A stretch of DNA of 64,000 nucleotides from Verrucomicrobiota bacterium (GTDB lineage Bacteria; Verrucomicrobiota; Kiritimatiellia; CAIQIC01): positions 93,472 to 157,471 of the forward strand of contig SCQF01000041.1 in NCBI GenBank assembly GCA_004321905.1, in the 5' to 3' direction. The position numbers and the translations under genes are program-made. The notes beneath the pieces are model-generated. The model saw only the letters and a list, made by a program, of their open reading frames with translations, was not told the origin of the DNA and made no database searches. Below are positions 1 through 9,182 of the stretch, piece by piece; position 1 is the stretch's first letter, and every line of letters starts with the position of its first letter.

Positions 1-189
1 GCGCCGCCGGCATAGGTGGCGAAAATCGCAAGGAACTCCCATCCTCGGCGGCGACTGTCATCAACGCGTTGGTGCAACGTTTGCAAGACCACCCTCCACT
101 TGGCATATTCCTACACAAAACGCCGTTTTTCAACCAACATTTTGTGGGCGGAGAGATTTACGCACGCGATGCAGGCCGGCGCCGGCACG
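1..189. other. Left-edge region, no confident gene
   Basis: No protein family is recognised here. One plus-strand frame is open from the window edge to a stop at 276-278 and would overlap the end of the sulfatase gene. It could be the 3' end of a convergent gene whose tail runs through the palindrome at 191-205. On the minus strand a short frame from about position 86 reads through SRRRGWEFLAIFATYAGG off the left edge; it has a twin-arginine-like look and might be the start of the next gene of the minus-strand run. Neither reading can be decided from this window. Confidence 0.25.
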
Positions 190-190
190 T

Positions 191-205
191 TTCCAACCCT
201 TGGAA
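191..205. repeat. Single palindrome TTCCAAnnnTTGGAA, intergenic
   Basis: A perfect-arm copy (TTCCAACCCTTGGAA, with one further matching T/A pair outside) lies six bases beyond the stop codon of the first sulfatase. It has no partner at the usual 32-bp pitch. Confidence 0.8.
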
Positions 206-211
206 ATTATC

Positions 212-1651
212 TCAGGGGTCGTTGTCTGGCGGGGTTTCTTTTTTGGCCTTCTTTTTCGGCTTCAAGCCAGGGCGATAGTTGGGATTTGGCGTTGGCATTT
301 GCGCGCCCACCTGCTCGCGCCACTGGTGCAACACGGCTTTCAACTCTGCGGTTTTAGCCGGGTTGGTGGCCGCCAAATTCTTGGTTTCGCTTTCGTCGTC
401 CTTGAGGTTGAACAATTCCGCCGCGCCATCCTCGTAGAACTCGATTAACTTCCAGTCGCCTTGCCGAACGATACCGTAGGGGCTGTGGCAACTTTTGCGA
501 TAATGCGGGAAATGCCAGAAAAGCGCCGGACGTTGCAGCGTACCGGTCTGGCGCAGCAGGGGCGCGAGGCTGACGCCATCGCAATGGTTTTCCGGCATCA
601 GCGGCAGGCCGGCCATGTCCAGCATCGTCGGGAAAAAGTCGGTACTGATGACGGGCGTGGCGCAGGCGCTACCGGCCTGCACAACGCCGGGCCAGGCGAT
701 GATCAGCGGTTCACGAATGCCACCTTCGTAGGGATGGCCCTTGCCGGCGCGCAAGGGCACGTTGGTTGTCGCGCCCAGTTGGCCGCCGTTGTCGGACATG
801 AAAATGACCACCGTGTGGTCGGCAATTTTCAGTTCCTCCAGTCTGTTCAGCACACGACCGAGGCTCTGATCTACGCTCTCCACCATCGCGGCGTAGGCCG
901 GATTCCACTTTTGACCAAGGCGCGCGGCCTTCGCGCTATATTTCTCCATCATTTCCGGCTTGGCCATCAGCGGCATGTGCACCGCGTAGTGGCAGAAGTG
1001 CAGCAGGAACGGTTGAGTCGCGTGGCCTTCGATGAACTTCAGCGCTTCGTCCGTCAGCCGGTCGGTCAGGTATTCGCCTTGCGGCCCGTCCGGCAAATTC
1101 GGATAGGCATGCTTGTAGGGGCTGAAATAGGTCGCCGGCTGGCCCCAATGGCCGCCCGCGATGTTCACGTCGAAGCCCTGTTTTTCCGGGCTATAATCGG
1201 TGTCGCCCAAATGCCACTTGCCGATCAGCGCGGTGCTGTAACCGGCTTTTTTGAACGCCTCGGCCACGGTGACTTCTTCCAGCGGCAGATGCTTGCACCA
1301 ATCCGGTGGTTGCAGCTTGGCGTTGGGCGGTGGCTTCTCGCCGGGGATCCAATCGGTCAGATGCAAGCGCGCCGGATATTTGCCGGTCATGATGCTCGCC
1401 CGCGAGGGGCTGCACACCGCGCAGGCGGCGTAAGCGTTGGTGAAGCGCATCCCGCGCTGCGCCAGCCGCGTGACGTTCGGCGTTTCATAGAACGTGTTGC
1501 CGAACGGCTCCACGTCGCGCGCGCCTAGGTCATCCACGAGGAAGAACACAAAATTCAGCGGGCGGCGATCTGGTGCGGCGGTTTCCACCGCCCGCGTCCA
1601 CATCGCCCCGGCGGCCAAGGTCATGAGTCCGAGAAATTCGCGGCGTTTCAT
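212..1651 (-). CDS. Exported arylsulfatase A-like sulfatase (type I)
   Basis: Predicted hydrolase of sulfate esters on a polysaccharide, acting outside the cytoplasm. The start is an ATG behind AAAGGAAA. A twin-arginine leader (KRREFLG) is followed by a short hydrophobic stretch. Alkaline-phosphatase-fold landmarks are all present: metal aspartates D40/D41 (LVDD), the formylglycine site C80-S-P-S-R, GKWHLG at 144-149, VHMPL near 225 and SDNGG at 286-290. The 479-residue length is normal. It resembles the protein at 6971-8578 through the middle (YFSP, NLP, GP, LT blocks). Unlike most neighbours its leader has no palindrome pair, although a single copy sits just past its stop. Substrate is unknown. 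Confidence 0.93.
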   Translation of the reverse strand: MKRREFLGLMTLAAGAMWTRAVETAAPDRRPLNFVFFLVDDLGARDVEPFGNTFYETPNVTRLAQRGMRFTNAYAACAVCSPSRASIMTGKYPARLHLTDWIPGEKPPPNAKLQPPDWCKHLPLEEVTVAEAFKKAGYSTALIGKWHLGDTDYSPEKQGFDVNIAGGHWGQPATYFSPYKHAYPNLPDGPQGEYLTDRLTDEALKFIEGHATQPFLLHFCHYAVHMPLMAKPEMMEKYSAKAARLGQKWNPAYAAMVESVDQSLGRVLNRLEELKIADHTVVIFMSDNGGQLGATTNVPLRAGKGHPYEGGIREPLIIAWPGVVQAGSACATPVISTDFFPTMLDMAGLPLMPENHCDGVSLAPLLRQTGTLQRPALFWHFPHYRKSCHSPYGIVRQGDWKLIEFYEDGAAELFNLKDDESETKNLAATNPAKTAELKAVLHQWREQVGAQMPTPNPNYRPGLKPKKKAKKETPPDNDP

Positions 1652-2008
1652 TATGTTTCCTTTCTAGGTGTGGCATCATTCTGCGGCACACGCGGCTTGA
1701 TACACGAAATTGCGTCGCCACACAAATACGAAGATGGACTATTTCCAAGGTTGCGGATTCTACAGGCAGGTTGGGGCGTGCGGTTCATCGCGAACGCCGG
1801 ACACGCTATGCGGTGGTGGTCAAGGTGCCGAGCCGCAAGGTCCGGGCGTTCAACCGCATTCGGGCTGAGGCCCTGCGGGCCGAAGGTGTTGCATGTAGAG
1901 GTTGACTTCAGCACCTTGGAAACAGCGCTGTGCCCACCGCCACCCAGCTTGCGGCTCGCAGAAAATCACGCCGACAAATCCTGCGGAATGCGGCAACAGC
2001 GGGTGCGC
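1652..2008. other. 357-bp gap, no supported gene; split palindrome halves
   Basis: No gene is supported. Two half-palindromes are visible, TTCCAAGG at 1743-1750 and CCTTGGAAA at 1914-1922, as if one palindrome had been opened by about 160 bp. Between them a plus-strand frame reads RTRYAVVVKVPSRKVRAFNR and stops at the end of the interval. It has coding-like composition but no recognised identity and may be a gene fragment. Confidence 0.4.
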
Positions 2009-3547
2009 TCATTTTAACTCCTTTTTGAACGTCCGACAGCGCTCGCGAAGTTCATCCAATTGTTTGGCATACGCGGGATCGGTCGCCAAATTTTTGGTCT
2101 CCAACGGATTTGCGTGGAGGTCATAAAGCTCCTCGCTGCCCGGGCCGGTTTGTTTCAGCCACGCGGTGTACTTCCAATCACGGGTGCGCACGCCTTCGCA
2201 CGGCTCGATATGCTTGGGTGGCTTTGGGCTGTGCTCATAGAGGTGTTGATAGAAGAAGGCGTCGCGCAGCGGCGCCTCCGGCGTACGCAGGATCGGCAAC
2301 AGACTCTGCCCTTGCATTGCGGCGGGTGCCGATAGACCGGCCAAGCCGAGAATGGTCGGCGCGATATCTATATTGAGCGCCATCGCGTCCGAAATTTGTC
2401 CTCGTTTGGCCACCGGCGCGCGCGGATCGCAGATGAGGAGCGGCACGCGCAGCGATTCTTCGTGCATGAACCATTTGCCCCAGAAACCGTGCTCGGCGGC
2501 AAAGTGACCATTGTCCGAAGAGAAAATCAGCACGGTGTTATTCGTCAGCCCGCGCTGCTGAAGCTCCTGCTGGATTTCGCCCAGGCAGGCATCAACCCCC
2601 TCAATCAGGCGATAGTATTGGCGTAGTTGCGCATTACGCCGGTCCGGCTTTTCTATCATTTCCAAACCGTGCTCGCTCTCCAGGGACTTGCGCAAAAACT
2701 CCGGCTGGCGCAGCGCCTCGGCCAGGGTAACGTTTCCACGCGCCGGGATATCCACACCATTGAAATCCTGCTCAAAGCGTGGCGCATAACCGTGCCACGG
2801 CCCGTGCGGCGCTTTGAGACTGACCGCCAGGCAGAAGGGTTTGGCCGGATCGCGTTGATCAAGGAACGAACGAATCTTGGCCGGCACAAATTCCGTTTCG
2901 TGCACGGGGTTTTTCAGCGAGGGATGCGGGCCTTTATTCTGCCCGCACCCGTTAAGTCCTTGGGACGCCTTGGGACAGGAGCAGAAAAAGTTGGCGCGCT
3001 CCGTCGTGCCATTATTCCGAATGTAATTGCAGTCGCGATCATGCCAATAGAGCGCTTGCACCATATCGCCGGCCCAGAAGTCGTACGCCATCGCGCATTG
3101 CTGATAGTAGGACCGATCACTATCGTTGATGCCCCATTTGCCAATGAAGCCGGTGTAATACCCGTTTTGCCGCAGCACCGTCGGATATACACCTTCCAGG
3201 GAACGCAGCGGAGTGTGGAAATCATTGACGCCGTGCCGGCACGCATGTTGGCCCGTCAAAATGCAGGCCCGGCTGACGGCACAGATGGACGTGGTGACGA
3301 ACGCGTTTTGGAACCGCGTACCGCCAGCAGCCAGGCGATCGAGCGCGGGTGTTTTCAGTACCGGGTTGCCCGCGCAGCTCAGGGCATCCCAGCGCATGTC
3401 ATCGGCGAGCACGAAAACAAAATTCGGCCGCTTTGTTTCCGAACCTTGGAAACCGGCTCCGTCCGTTTTTCCAAGCCTCGGAAAAGCTAACGCGGCGGTC
3501 CCGACCAGTTTCAAAAAATCACGACGTTGATACATGAGCTTGTTCAT
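2009..3547 (-). CDS. Exported sulfatase with atypical CAVSR active-site motif
   Basis: Type I sulfatase of about 512 residues. ATG at 3547 is preferred; an ATG at 3535 is also possible. The twin-arginine leader QRRDFLKLVG continues into FPRLGK and FQGSE, encoded by a degenerate palindrome pair. VLADD supplies the metal aspartates near residue 50. The formylglycine position is C89-A-V-S-R, with valine where the C-x-P-x-R consensus has proline. The usual GKWHLG block reads GKWGIND, so the histidine is replaced by glycine. SSDNGHFAAEHG is normal. A cysteine-rich insert (CSCP...GCGQ) lies in the middle. The stop of the upstream gene is only seven bases from this start, so they are likely co-transcribed. 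Confidence 0.9.
   Translation of the reverse strand: MNKLMYQRRDFLKLVGTAALAFPRLGKTDGAGFQGSETKRPNFVFVLADDMRWDALSCAGNPVLKTPALDRLAAGGTRFQNAFVTTSICAVSRACILTGQHACRHGVNDFHTPLRSLEGVYPTVLRQNGYYTGFIGKWGINDSDRSYYQQCAMAYDFWAGDMVQALYWHDRDCNYIRNNGTTERANFFCSCPKASQGLNGCGQNKGPHPSLKNPVHETEFVPAKIRSFLDQRDPAKPFCLAVSLKAPHGPWHGYAPRFEQDFNGVDIPARGNVTLAEALRQPEFLRKSLESEHGLEMIEKPDRRNAQLRQYYRLIEGVDACLGEIQQELQQRGLTNNTVLIFSSDNGHFAAEHGFWGKWFMHEESLRVPLLICDPRAPVAKRGQISDAMALNIDIAPTILGLAGLSAPAAMQGQSLLPILRTPEAPLRDAFFYQHLYEHSPKPPKHIEPCEGVRTRDWKYTAWLKQTGPGSEELYDLHANPLETKNLATDPAYAKQLDELRERCRTFKKELK
3438..3484. repeat. Palindrome pair, 32-bp pitch (leader of 2009-3547)
   Basis: Cores at 3438-3452 and 3470-3484, each with one arm mismatch. 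On the gene strand they encode FPRLGK and FQGSE. Confidence 0.8.
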
Positions 3548-3554
3548 CTTGGCG

Positions 3555-5045
3555 TCACTGCGGTCGGGCGGCCTGCCAGCCGGCATACAGCAAGGCTTTC
3601 AATTCCTGTACGATCGCCGCGGATTTGGGATCGTTGGCCAAGTTGTGCCACTCGTGCGGGTCGCGGGTGTGGTCATAGAGTTCGGTTCCGGCCTGACCTT
3701 CGTTCCATTCGGTGTAACGGTAGCGCTCGGTACGCACACTGCGCCCGATCGCTTTGTTCCGCGAACCTTTTCCTTGGCCGCTGTAGCCGCCCTTGAGGCC
3801 GTGAATCACCTGCGTAAACGCGCCCTGCTTCCACGTGCGGTCCGGATCATCCAACAGCGGGCGCAGGCTGATGCCTTCGAGGTCTTGGGGTGCCTGCAGC
3901 CCACAGAGTTCAGCCAAGGTCGGATAGATATCCACCAGTTCCACCAAGCGTGACGTGGCCTTGCCGGCCGTCTTCATCCCCGGGACCGCGATGATCAGCG
4001 GTACGCGCGCGGCCTCCTCAAACAAGGTCATCTTCTGCCACTGGCCGTGCTCGCCGAGGTGATAGCCGTGGTCGCTGATGAACACCACCACCGTATTTTC
4101 CGCGAGGCCCTGCCGCTCAAGTTCGTCGAGGACGTGGCCGAACTGTGTGTCCATGAAACTGACCGAGGCGTAGTAGGCCTGCATGACCGTGCGCTGTTGC
4201 GCCGCGTTCATGCCATAGTGCGGCGGCGTCACGGTGAACGCGGCGGGCGGCTTGCCCTCGCGGTCGCCAGCTGGGTTTTGCGCCAGCGTGAGCTTCTCCG
4301 GTGGATAAAGCCCGAAATATTTCTTTGGCGAGACATAGGGCGTGTGTGGGCGGAAAAAGCCCACGGCGAGGAAGAACGGCTTGTCTTTGTGTTCACGCAA
4401 CAGCTTGCAGGCCTCCTGCGCGATCTTGCCATCGGTCTGCTCCACATCAGCGCCCTCAGCCGCCAACCAACTGAGCGTCCCGCCATACTTGCCGGCACCG
4501 ACCGTGACTTGCGCCTTCTCGCCCGTGATGATACTGAAAATTTTGTCCTCGTCGTCGCAGTCACGGCCGCGCGGATTGACCACTTTCTCCCACGAGACCG
4601 GGTCATCGAGACCAGCGGTGCCGATTTGGGAGGGCACGCCGTAGTGATAGAGCTTGCCGACGCGTGTGACATAATAGCCGTTCTGCTTGAACAGTTCCGG
4701 CAACGTCACGGTCTGAGGCCGATGTTCACGAAAACGGGTTTGGTTGTCGGTGACACCGCTGGTGTCCGGGCGCAGCCCTGTGAGAAAGGAACTACGGCTG
4801 GGATTGCAGAGTGGATACTGGCAGTAGGCGCGGTCAAAGCGCAGGCCGCGTTGTGCCAGTTGATCGATGCGCGGCGTCAACGTCGGCTCGCCATAGCAGC
4901 CCTGTACCGCACGGCAATCATCCGACACCAGCAGCAGCACGTTCAACGGCTTCGCGGGGACGGCGAGCGCAGGCCTCCGCCACGACAAGGCGGCTACGCC
5001 TAGTCCCGCTAGTTTTAGAAAATCACGACGGCGTAACAATGACAT
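3555..5045 (-). CDS. Exported iduronate-2-sulfatase-like sulfatase
   Basis: About 496 residues. ATG at 5045 is chosen because GAAAGAAAA precedes it and the protein then opens [14 protein letters not shown], a twin-arginine leader ending in a plausible PALA cleavage site. Landmarks are VSDD near 42, C80-N-P-S-R, GKLYHYG, FFRPHTPYVSPKKYF and SDHGYHLGEHGQW. The CNPSR and RPHTPY blocks are typical of the iduronate-2-sulfatase-like branch. This leader lacks the palindrome pair and therefore shows what an unmodified Tat leader looks like in this cluster. Substrate cannot be read from the sequence. Confidence 0.93.
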   Translation of the reverse strand: MSLLRRRDFLKLAGLGVAALSWRRPALAVPAKPLNVLLLVSDDCRAVQGCYGEPTLTPRIDQLAQRGLRFDRAYCQYPLCNPSRSSFLTGLRPDTSGVTDNQTRFREHRPQTVTLPELFKQNGYYVTRVGKLYHYGVPSQIGTAGLDDPVSWEKVVNPRGRDCDDEDKIFSIITGEKAQVTVGAGKYGGTLSWLAAEGADVEQTDGKIAQEACKLLREHKDKPFFLAVGFFRPHTPYVSPKKYFGLYPPEKLTLAQNPAGDREGKPPAAFTVTPPHYGMNAAQQRTVMQAYYASVSFMDTQFGHVLDELERQGLAENTVVVFISDHGYHLGEHGQWQKMTLFEEAARVPLIIAVPGMKTAGKATSRLVELVDIYPTLAELCGLQAPQDLEGISLRPLLDDPDRTWKQGAFTQVIHGLKGGYSGQGKGSRNKAIGRSVRTERYRYTEWNEGQAGTELYDHTRDPHEWHNLANDPKSAAIVQELKALLYAGWQAARPQ

Positions 5046-5126
5046 GGATTTTCTTTCATGGTTCAGCGATGGTTGCTCAATCTTCCTTGAGAAAACGGGT
5101 GACACCGCCCTTTATTTTAACGCAGG

Positions 5127-6941
5127 TTATTTAGTGGCCGCGTCCCCTGCGTGTAAGGTCAACAGCAGTGCGCGCAGGTCCATGACCTGTTTGCCAGGAA
5201 GTTTCAACGCGCGCAGGGTCAACAACCCACGGCCTTGCTGGAATTCGATCATACCCAGTCGCGACGGTTTGAAATCTTTCACGTAGGACTCGCTCTTGCG
5301 CGGAAAGCGATCATGCTCGGCGCCCCGTAGCGGCGGATCGTTCGCTTCCGAAATGACGCCCTGAACGCGGCTCCCGTTCAGGCTCAATTCGACCGTCGCG
5401 CCCACCTCGGCTGCGGGGCAGGTGTAATAGACAACCACTTCATATTTGCCCGGCGTTTCTACGACCACATCCCACGTAATGGCGTCGTCGGTGCTGGTCC
5501 AGTTTGTGAAGTAGGAACAGTTGGGGGCATGGGCGCTGCGTTTGATGTGCCCGTGTGCCACGCCGTCGCGCGCGGGTAGGGTGGTGCTGGGGAAATCAGG
5601 GTAGCCGACGGTGAAGGGGCGGTCTTCATCGTGTAGCCCGGCGAGCACCTCTTTTTTCCAGCGCGCCACCGCCTGCGCGAGATTCTTCGCGATAACCGGC
5701 TGCTCCGTCGTCACATCGCGGGTTTGCCCGGGATCGGCCTCCATATCGAATAGCTTACCTTCATGATCCAAACGATACCGCTGCGTCCGCACGCTGACCT
5801 TGCGACTCCAATGCGAAAAAATCATACGGTCAGGTAATCGAACATCGTAATCCAGCAATAGTGGTTTGAGGGATTGGCCATCCAGCGGTTTGCGATGGGC
5901 GGAAGGAATAGCGGCGAGATCGGCCAGTGTGGGCAACAGATCAATCGCGCCGGCAATTTGCGGCACGCGTTTACCGGCGGCAATGTGGCCCGGCCAGCGA
6001 ATCAAGAACGGCGCACGCACACCGCCTTCGTCCGTCGAGCCTTTCATGCCCTTCATCCCGCCGTTCCAGCGATTGCTATTCGGGCCGTTGTCGCTGAAAT
6101 AAATCACGATGGTGTTTTCGGCCAGTTTGAGTTCATCAAGTCGCCGCAAAATGCGCCCGACGTTCCAGTCAATGTTCTCGCACATCGCCAACGCAGCGCG
6201 GGTGAAGCCAAGGTCCTCGGCGGCGGGATTGAGTCCGCGCAACTTCACTTCGCGTTCGGCGAACTTTGTATAAAACTGATCCGGCACCTGCATCGGCGCA
6301 TGCGGGATATTGAGCGGCACATAACAGAAAAACGGACGCTGCTGATGCGTCTCGATAAACTGGAGGGCATGATCAGTCAGATCATCCGCGAGATAGCCCT
6401 TGCCTTGCACCGGCTGGCCGTTGTGCTCCAGCGGCGGGTCAAAATAGGTGCCCCAGTGGCCGGAACAAAACCCATAAAACTCATCGAAGCCGCGTCCGTT
6501 GGGGTGATAGGGATATTGTGTTCCGTTGTGCCACTTGCCGAACGCGCCGGTCGCGTAGCTCGCGGCCCTGAAAACCTCGGCGATGGTCTGCTCGTCGCGA
6601 TTCAGCCGCTCCTCGCCGGTGGAGACGCCGGACACACCGCCGCGCGGATGATAACGGCCAGTGAGAAATTCCGCGCGCGTCGGCGAACATACCGGGCACA
6701 CATAAAACCGGTCGAACAACGCGCCATCGCGGGCGAGTGAATCAATATGCGGCGTGGCGAGGTTGCTGTTGCCGTTGATGCTCAAGTCGCCCCAGCCCTG
6801 ATCGTCGGCCAGAATGATGACGATATTCGGTTTGGCAGGTTGTTTTTCCAAGGCTTGGAAATCGGGCGCGCCACTTTTTCCAAGCCTTGGAAACGCCAAC
6901 GCGCCGAGACCGGCAAACTTCATAAAATCGCGGCGCTGCAT
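5127..6941 (-). CDS. Exported sulfatase with C-terminal beta-sandwich-like extension
   Basis: About 604 residues using ATG 6941, preceded by AAAGG. An upstream in-frame start exists but would precede the Tat motif [10 protein letters not shown] by 26 residues. ILADD near 46, C85-S-P-T-R, FGKWHNG, NIPHAPM and SDNGP mark a type I sulfatase. After the normal sulfatase end (about residue 440) there is an extra 150-residue domain ([20 protein letters not shown], then [12 protein letters not shown]) that looks like a carbohydrate-binding beta-sandwich. No other sulfatase here carries it. The palindrome pair encodes FPRLGK and FQALEK in the leader. An 81-bp gap separates it from the downstream gene. 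Confidence 0.92.
   Translation of the reverse strand: MQRRDFMKFAGLGALAFPRLGKSGAPDFQALEKQPAKPNIVIILADDQGWGDLSINGNSNLATPHIDSLARDGALFDRFYVCPVCSPTRAEFLTGRYHPRGGVSGVSTGEERLNRDEQTIAEVFRAASYATGAFGKWHNGTQYPYHPNGRGFDEFYGFCSGHWGTYFDPPLEHNGQPVQGKGYLADDLTDHALQFIETHQQRPFFCYVPLNIPHAPMQVPDQFYTKFAEREVKLRGLNPAAEDLGFTRAALAMCENIDWNVGRILRRLDELKLAENTIVIYFSDNGPNSNRWNGGMKGMKGSTDEGGVRAPFLIRWPGHIAAGKRVPQIAGAIDLLPTLADLAAIPSAHRKPLDGQSLKPLLLDYDVRLPDRMIFSHWSRKVSVRTQRYRLDHEGKLFDMEADPGQTRDVTTEQPVIAKNLAQAVARWKKEVLAGLHDEDRPFTVGYPDFPSTTLPARDGVAHGHIKRSAHAPNCSYFTNWTSTDDAITWDVVVETPGKYEVVVYYTCPAAEVGATVELSLNGSRVQGVISEANDPPLRGAEHDRFPRKSESYVKDFKPSRLGMIEFQQGRGLLTLRALKLPGKQVMDLRALLLTLHAGDAATK
6846..6892. repeat. Palindrome pair, 32-bp pitch (leader of 5127-6941)
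   Basis: Cores at 6846-6860 and 6878-6892, both with perfect arms, encoding FQALE and FPRLGK respectively. Confidence 0.9.
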
Positions 6942-6970
6942 AAATGTACCTTTCATGCGGTTGCGTACCG

Positions 6971-8578
6971 TCAATCTTTGGGCACGAGACTTTTCCACCA
7001 GGTAGGGTTGGGTTGCCAATGGGGATCGAGATAGGCGGCGTGCGCTTTTTCGAGCCGGGCCTTAAGTCCCAGCGCGTCTTTCCGGTGCTGCTCGGCCATC
7101 GCCTCGGTAAAGTCGGGATTGGGTTGCGGAAGCTTGGCGCCGGTCTCTTTGAGCCAGGCTTGCAACTCCCTCCAGAGTTGCCCGGTGCGCGCCGCTTCCT
7201 GTTGCGCGAGATCGTGCTGCTCACCGATGTCACCGGCCAGATGATAAAGCTCGTTGCGATTGTCCTCCCAATAATGGATGAGTTTCCACGCGCCTTGGCG
7301 GATGATGGACGATGGTTCGCCACCCTGGTTGCCGTAATGCGGGTAATGCCAGAAGAGCGGTCGCGGCGCGAGCTGGTCGCCCTTCAGCAACGGCACCAAG
7401 CTGACTCCGTCAACGTGTTGGTGCGGCTGCAAGGGCAGCCCCGCCAGTTGCAGGAGCGTGGGATAGAAATCGGTTCCGATCGCCGGCGTATCGCAAACAC
7501 TGCCGGGCCGGGTAATGCCGGGGGCCTTGATGTAGAAAGGTACGCGGATCCCGCCTTCCCACTGACGCCCCTTGCCTCCGCGATAGGGCAGTTCGGAGGA
7601 ACTAAAGCTATCGCCCGATGAAACGCCGCCATTATCGCTGGTGAAGCAAACAATGGTGTTGCGATCCAAACCCAGTTCCGCGAGCCGCTGCAACACCCGC
7701 CCCGTAGCGGTGTCCATGTCCTCGATCAAGCCCGCATAGATGGGGTTGTCCTGTACCTGCCGGACTGGCAGGGTGCGGTCAATCTTGAAGCGTTCTGCCG
7801 GCGGCGGCAACGTGGCTGCCTTTGCGCGATATTTGCTCCACAACGGTTGGGAGGTTTCGATTGGCCCATGAACGGCATAGAACGCGAGGTAGGCCAGAAA
7901 GGGTTTGTCCTTGTGCTGCTCAATGAAGGTAATGGTTTCGTTGGCCAGTCGCTGGGTGAGCGATTCACCCCGCGGGCCGTTGGGCAGGTTCGGATTTTTC
8001 CAAGGGGAAAAGTAACCGCCCGTCGGCCCGCCCGCATCCCAGCCGCCCTTATTGATGTCGAACCCGTGATCCTCCGGCCAGGAACCCTTGCTGCCCAGAT
8101 GCCACTTGCCGGCGAAAAACGTGGCGTAACCGGCCTGCTTCAGCGCTTCGGCCAGCGTGGTGTCGGCGGCTGGCAGGTTGCGGGTGTAATCAACGGGCAA
8201 CAATTTAACCTGCCGCTGGCGCGCAAAGGCTTGCCCCACAGCCGCGCCGATGTAATCGGTGATGCCATGCCGGGCGGGATACTTGCCCAGCAGAATACTC
8301 GCGCGTGACGGGCTGCACACCGGACAGGTGGCATAACCCTGCGTGAAACGCATGCCGCTGCGGGCGAGGGCGTCAATATGGGGCGTCTCATAAAACGTAC
8401 TGCCCTCGATGCCGACATCCTTGATCCCGTAGTCGTCCACGAGAATGAAGAGAATGTTGGGTTTTTCCAAGCGTTGGAAATCCGCCGCGTGCAGCGTTCC
8501 AAGCCTTGGAAACAGTGCGGCGCCAGCCAGGCCGAAGCCGGCCAGTTTCAGGAAATCACGACGCGAGATTGATTGCAT
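6971..8578 (-). CDS. Exported arylsulfatase A-like sulfatase
   Basis: 535 residues; ATG 8578 follows GAGGGAAAATT. Tat leader [13 protein letters not shown], then FPRLGT and FQRLEK from the palindrome pair, with LHAAD between them. Catalytic landmarks are LVDD near 48, C88-[20 protein letters not shown] and SDNGG. The central blocks ([19 protein letters not shown]) match those of the first sulfatase, so these two are probably related exo-sulfatases. It belongs to the continuous minus-strand run; the next sulfatase starts 29 bases past its stop. Confidence 0.93.
   Translation of the reverse strand: MQSISRRDFLKLAGFGLAGAALFPRLGTLHAADFQRLEKPNILFILVDDYGIKDVGIEGSTFYETPHIDALARSGMRFTQGYATCPVCSPSRASILLGKYPARHGITDYIGAAVGQAFARQRQVKLLPVDYTRNLPAADTTLAEALKQAGYATFFAGKWHLGSKGSWPEDHGFDINKGGWDAGGPTGGYFSPWKNPNLPNGPRGESLTQRLANETITFIEQHKDKPFLAYLAFYAVHGPIETSQPLWSKYRAKAATLPPPAERFKIDRTLPVRQVQDNPIYAGLIEDMDTATGRVLQRLAELGLDRNTIVCFTSDNGGVSSGDSFSSSELPYRGGKGRQWEGGIRVPFYIKAPGITRPGSVCDTPAIGTDFYPTLLQLAGLPLQPHQHVDGVSLVPLLKGDQLAPRPLFWHYPHYGNQGGEPSSIIRQGAWKLIHYWEDNRNELYHLAGDIGEQHDLAQQEAARTGQLWRELQAWLKETGAKLPQPNPDFTEAMAEQHRKDALGLKARLEKAHAAYLDPHWQPNPTWWKSLVPKD
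8465..8511. repeat. Palindrome pair, 32-bp pitch (leader of 6971-8578)
   Basis: Cores at 8465-8479 (TTCCAAGCGTTGGAA) and 8497-8511 (TTCCAAGCCTTGGAA), perfect arms. Confidence 0.9.
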
Positions 8579-8590
8579 AATTTTCCCTCA

Positions 8591-9168
8591 TTAATACCGC
8601 CGGAACTTATCACGCCCGGGCGTGGCTGGCAATGCGGTCTGCCATGCTGATACTTTTTGTTTTAGCACGGCCACGATGGCCGGTTGTTGGGTGGCCACGT
8701 TGTGCAATTCTTCAGGATCGCTGGGGATATCGTATAGTTCGGGACGACGGCCGTCTGCGTTGATGAGGAGTTTCCAACGGCCGTCGCGAGTGGCAAGAAC
8801 GGGCGCGTTGTGTTCCTTCATCCCCGCGAGCGCGTCGGCCTTCGGTAAGGGCGCCCCGGTGAGCGCACAGAGCGCGGGCCGCACATCCTCGGAAGCGACC
8901 ACACTGGTGCCATCCACGCGACCTGACACTTCTTTGTCCAACATCTTGCCCATCACGTCCATCAGGCGGACGAAATGCCTTGTAAGGGACACGGCCGTTG
9001 GCCGCTTGCGCTTCCGATATGCGGGGGAAAAAGGCGCGCGGATAGTCCGGCCCCAGCCCGCGCAAGTTGTTGGATTGGGCCAACGCATTATTTTCCAAGG
9101 CTTGGAAAACTCACCACCAGCGCCATGCTGAACCCCGCCAGCTTCAAAAAATCACGTCGTGTATTCAT
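8591..9168 (-). pseudogene. Broken sulfatase: Tat leader, stop, then C-terminal remnant
   Basis: The minus strand opens at 9168 with a normal leader ([19 protein letters not shown], then SFPSLGK) and hits TAA at 9088-9090 directly after the palindrome. The downstream frame holds only a C-terminal sulfatase piece: ALTGAPLPKADAL, then RDGRWKLLINADGRRPELYD and PSDPEELHNVA. The whole catalytic region (metal aspartates, CxPxR, GKWHLG) is missing. This is a leader joined to a tail by a large deletion. It shows that the leader stays recognisable after the enzyme is lost. Confidence 0.85.
9093..9107. repeat. Single palindrome at the break of the sulfatase pseudogene
   Basis: TTCCAAGGCTTGGAA, encoding SFPSLGK three bases before the stop. 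The second copy expected 32 bp away is absent; the deletion endpoint falls between them. Confidence 0.85.
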
Positions 9169-9182
9169 GCGTTATCCCGCCT

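Noticed and set aside
461..1528. Long plus-strand open frames opposite the sulfatases
   Set aside because: They mirror the minus-strand genes, have no ribosome-binding sites and no recognisable domains; GC-rich antisense shadows.
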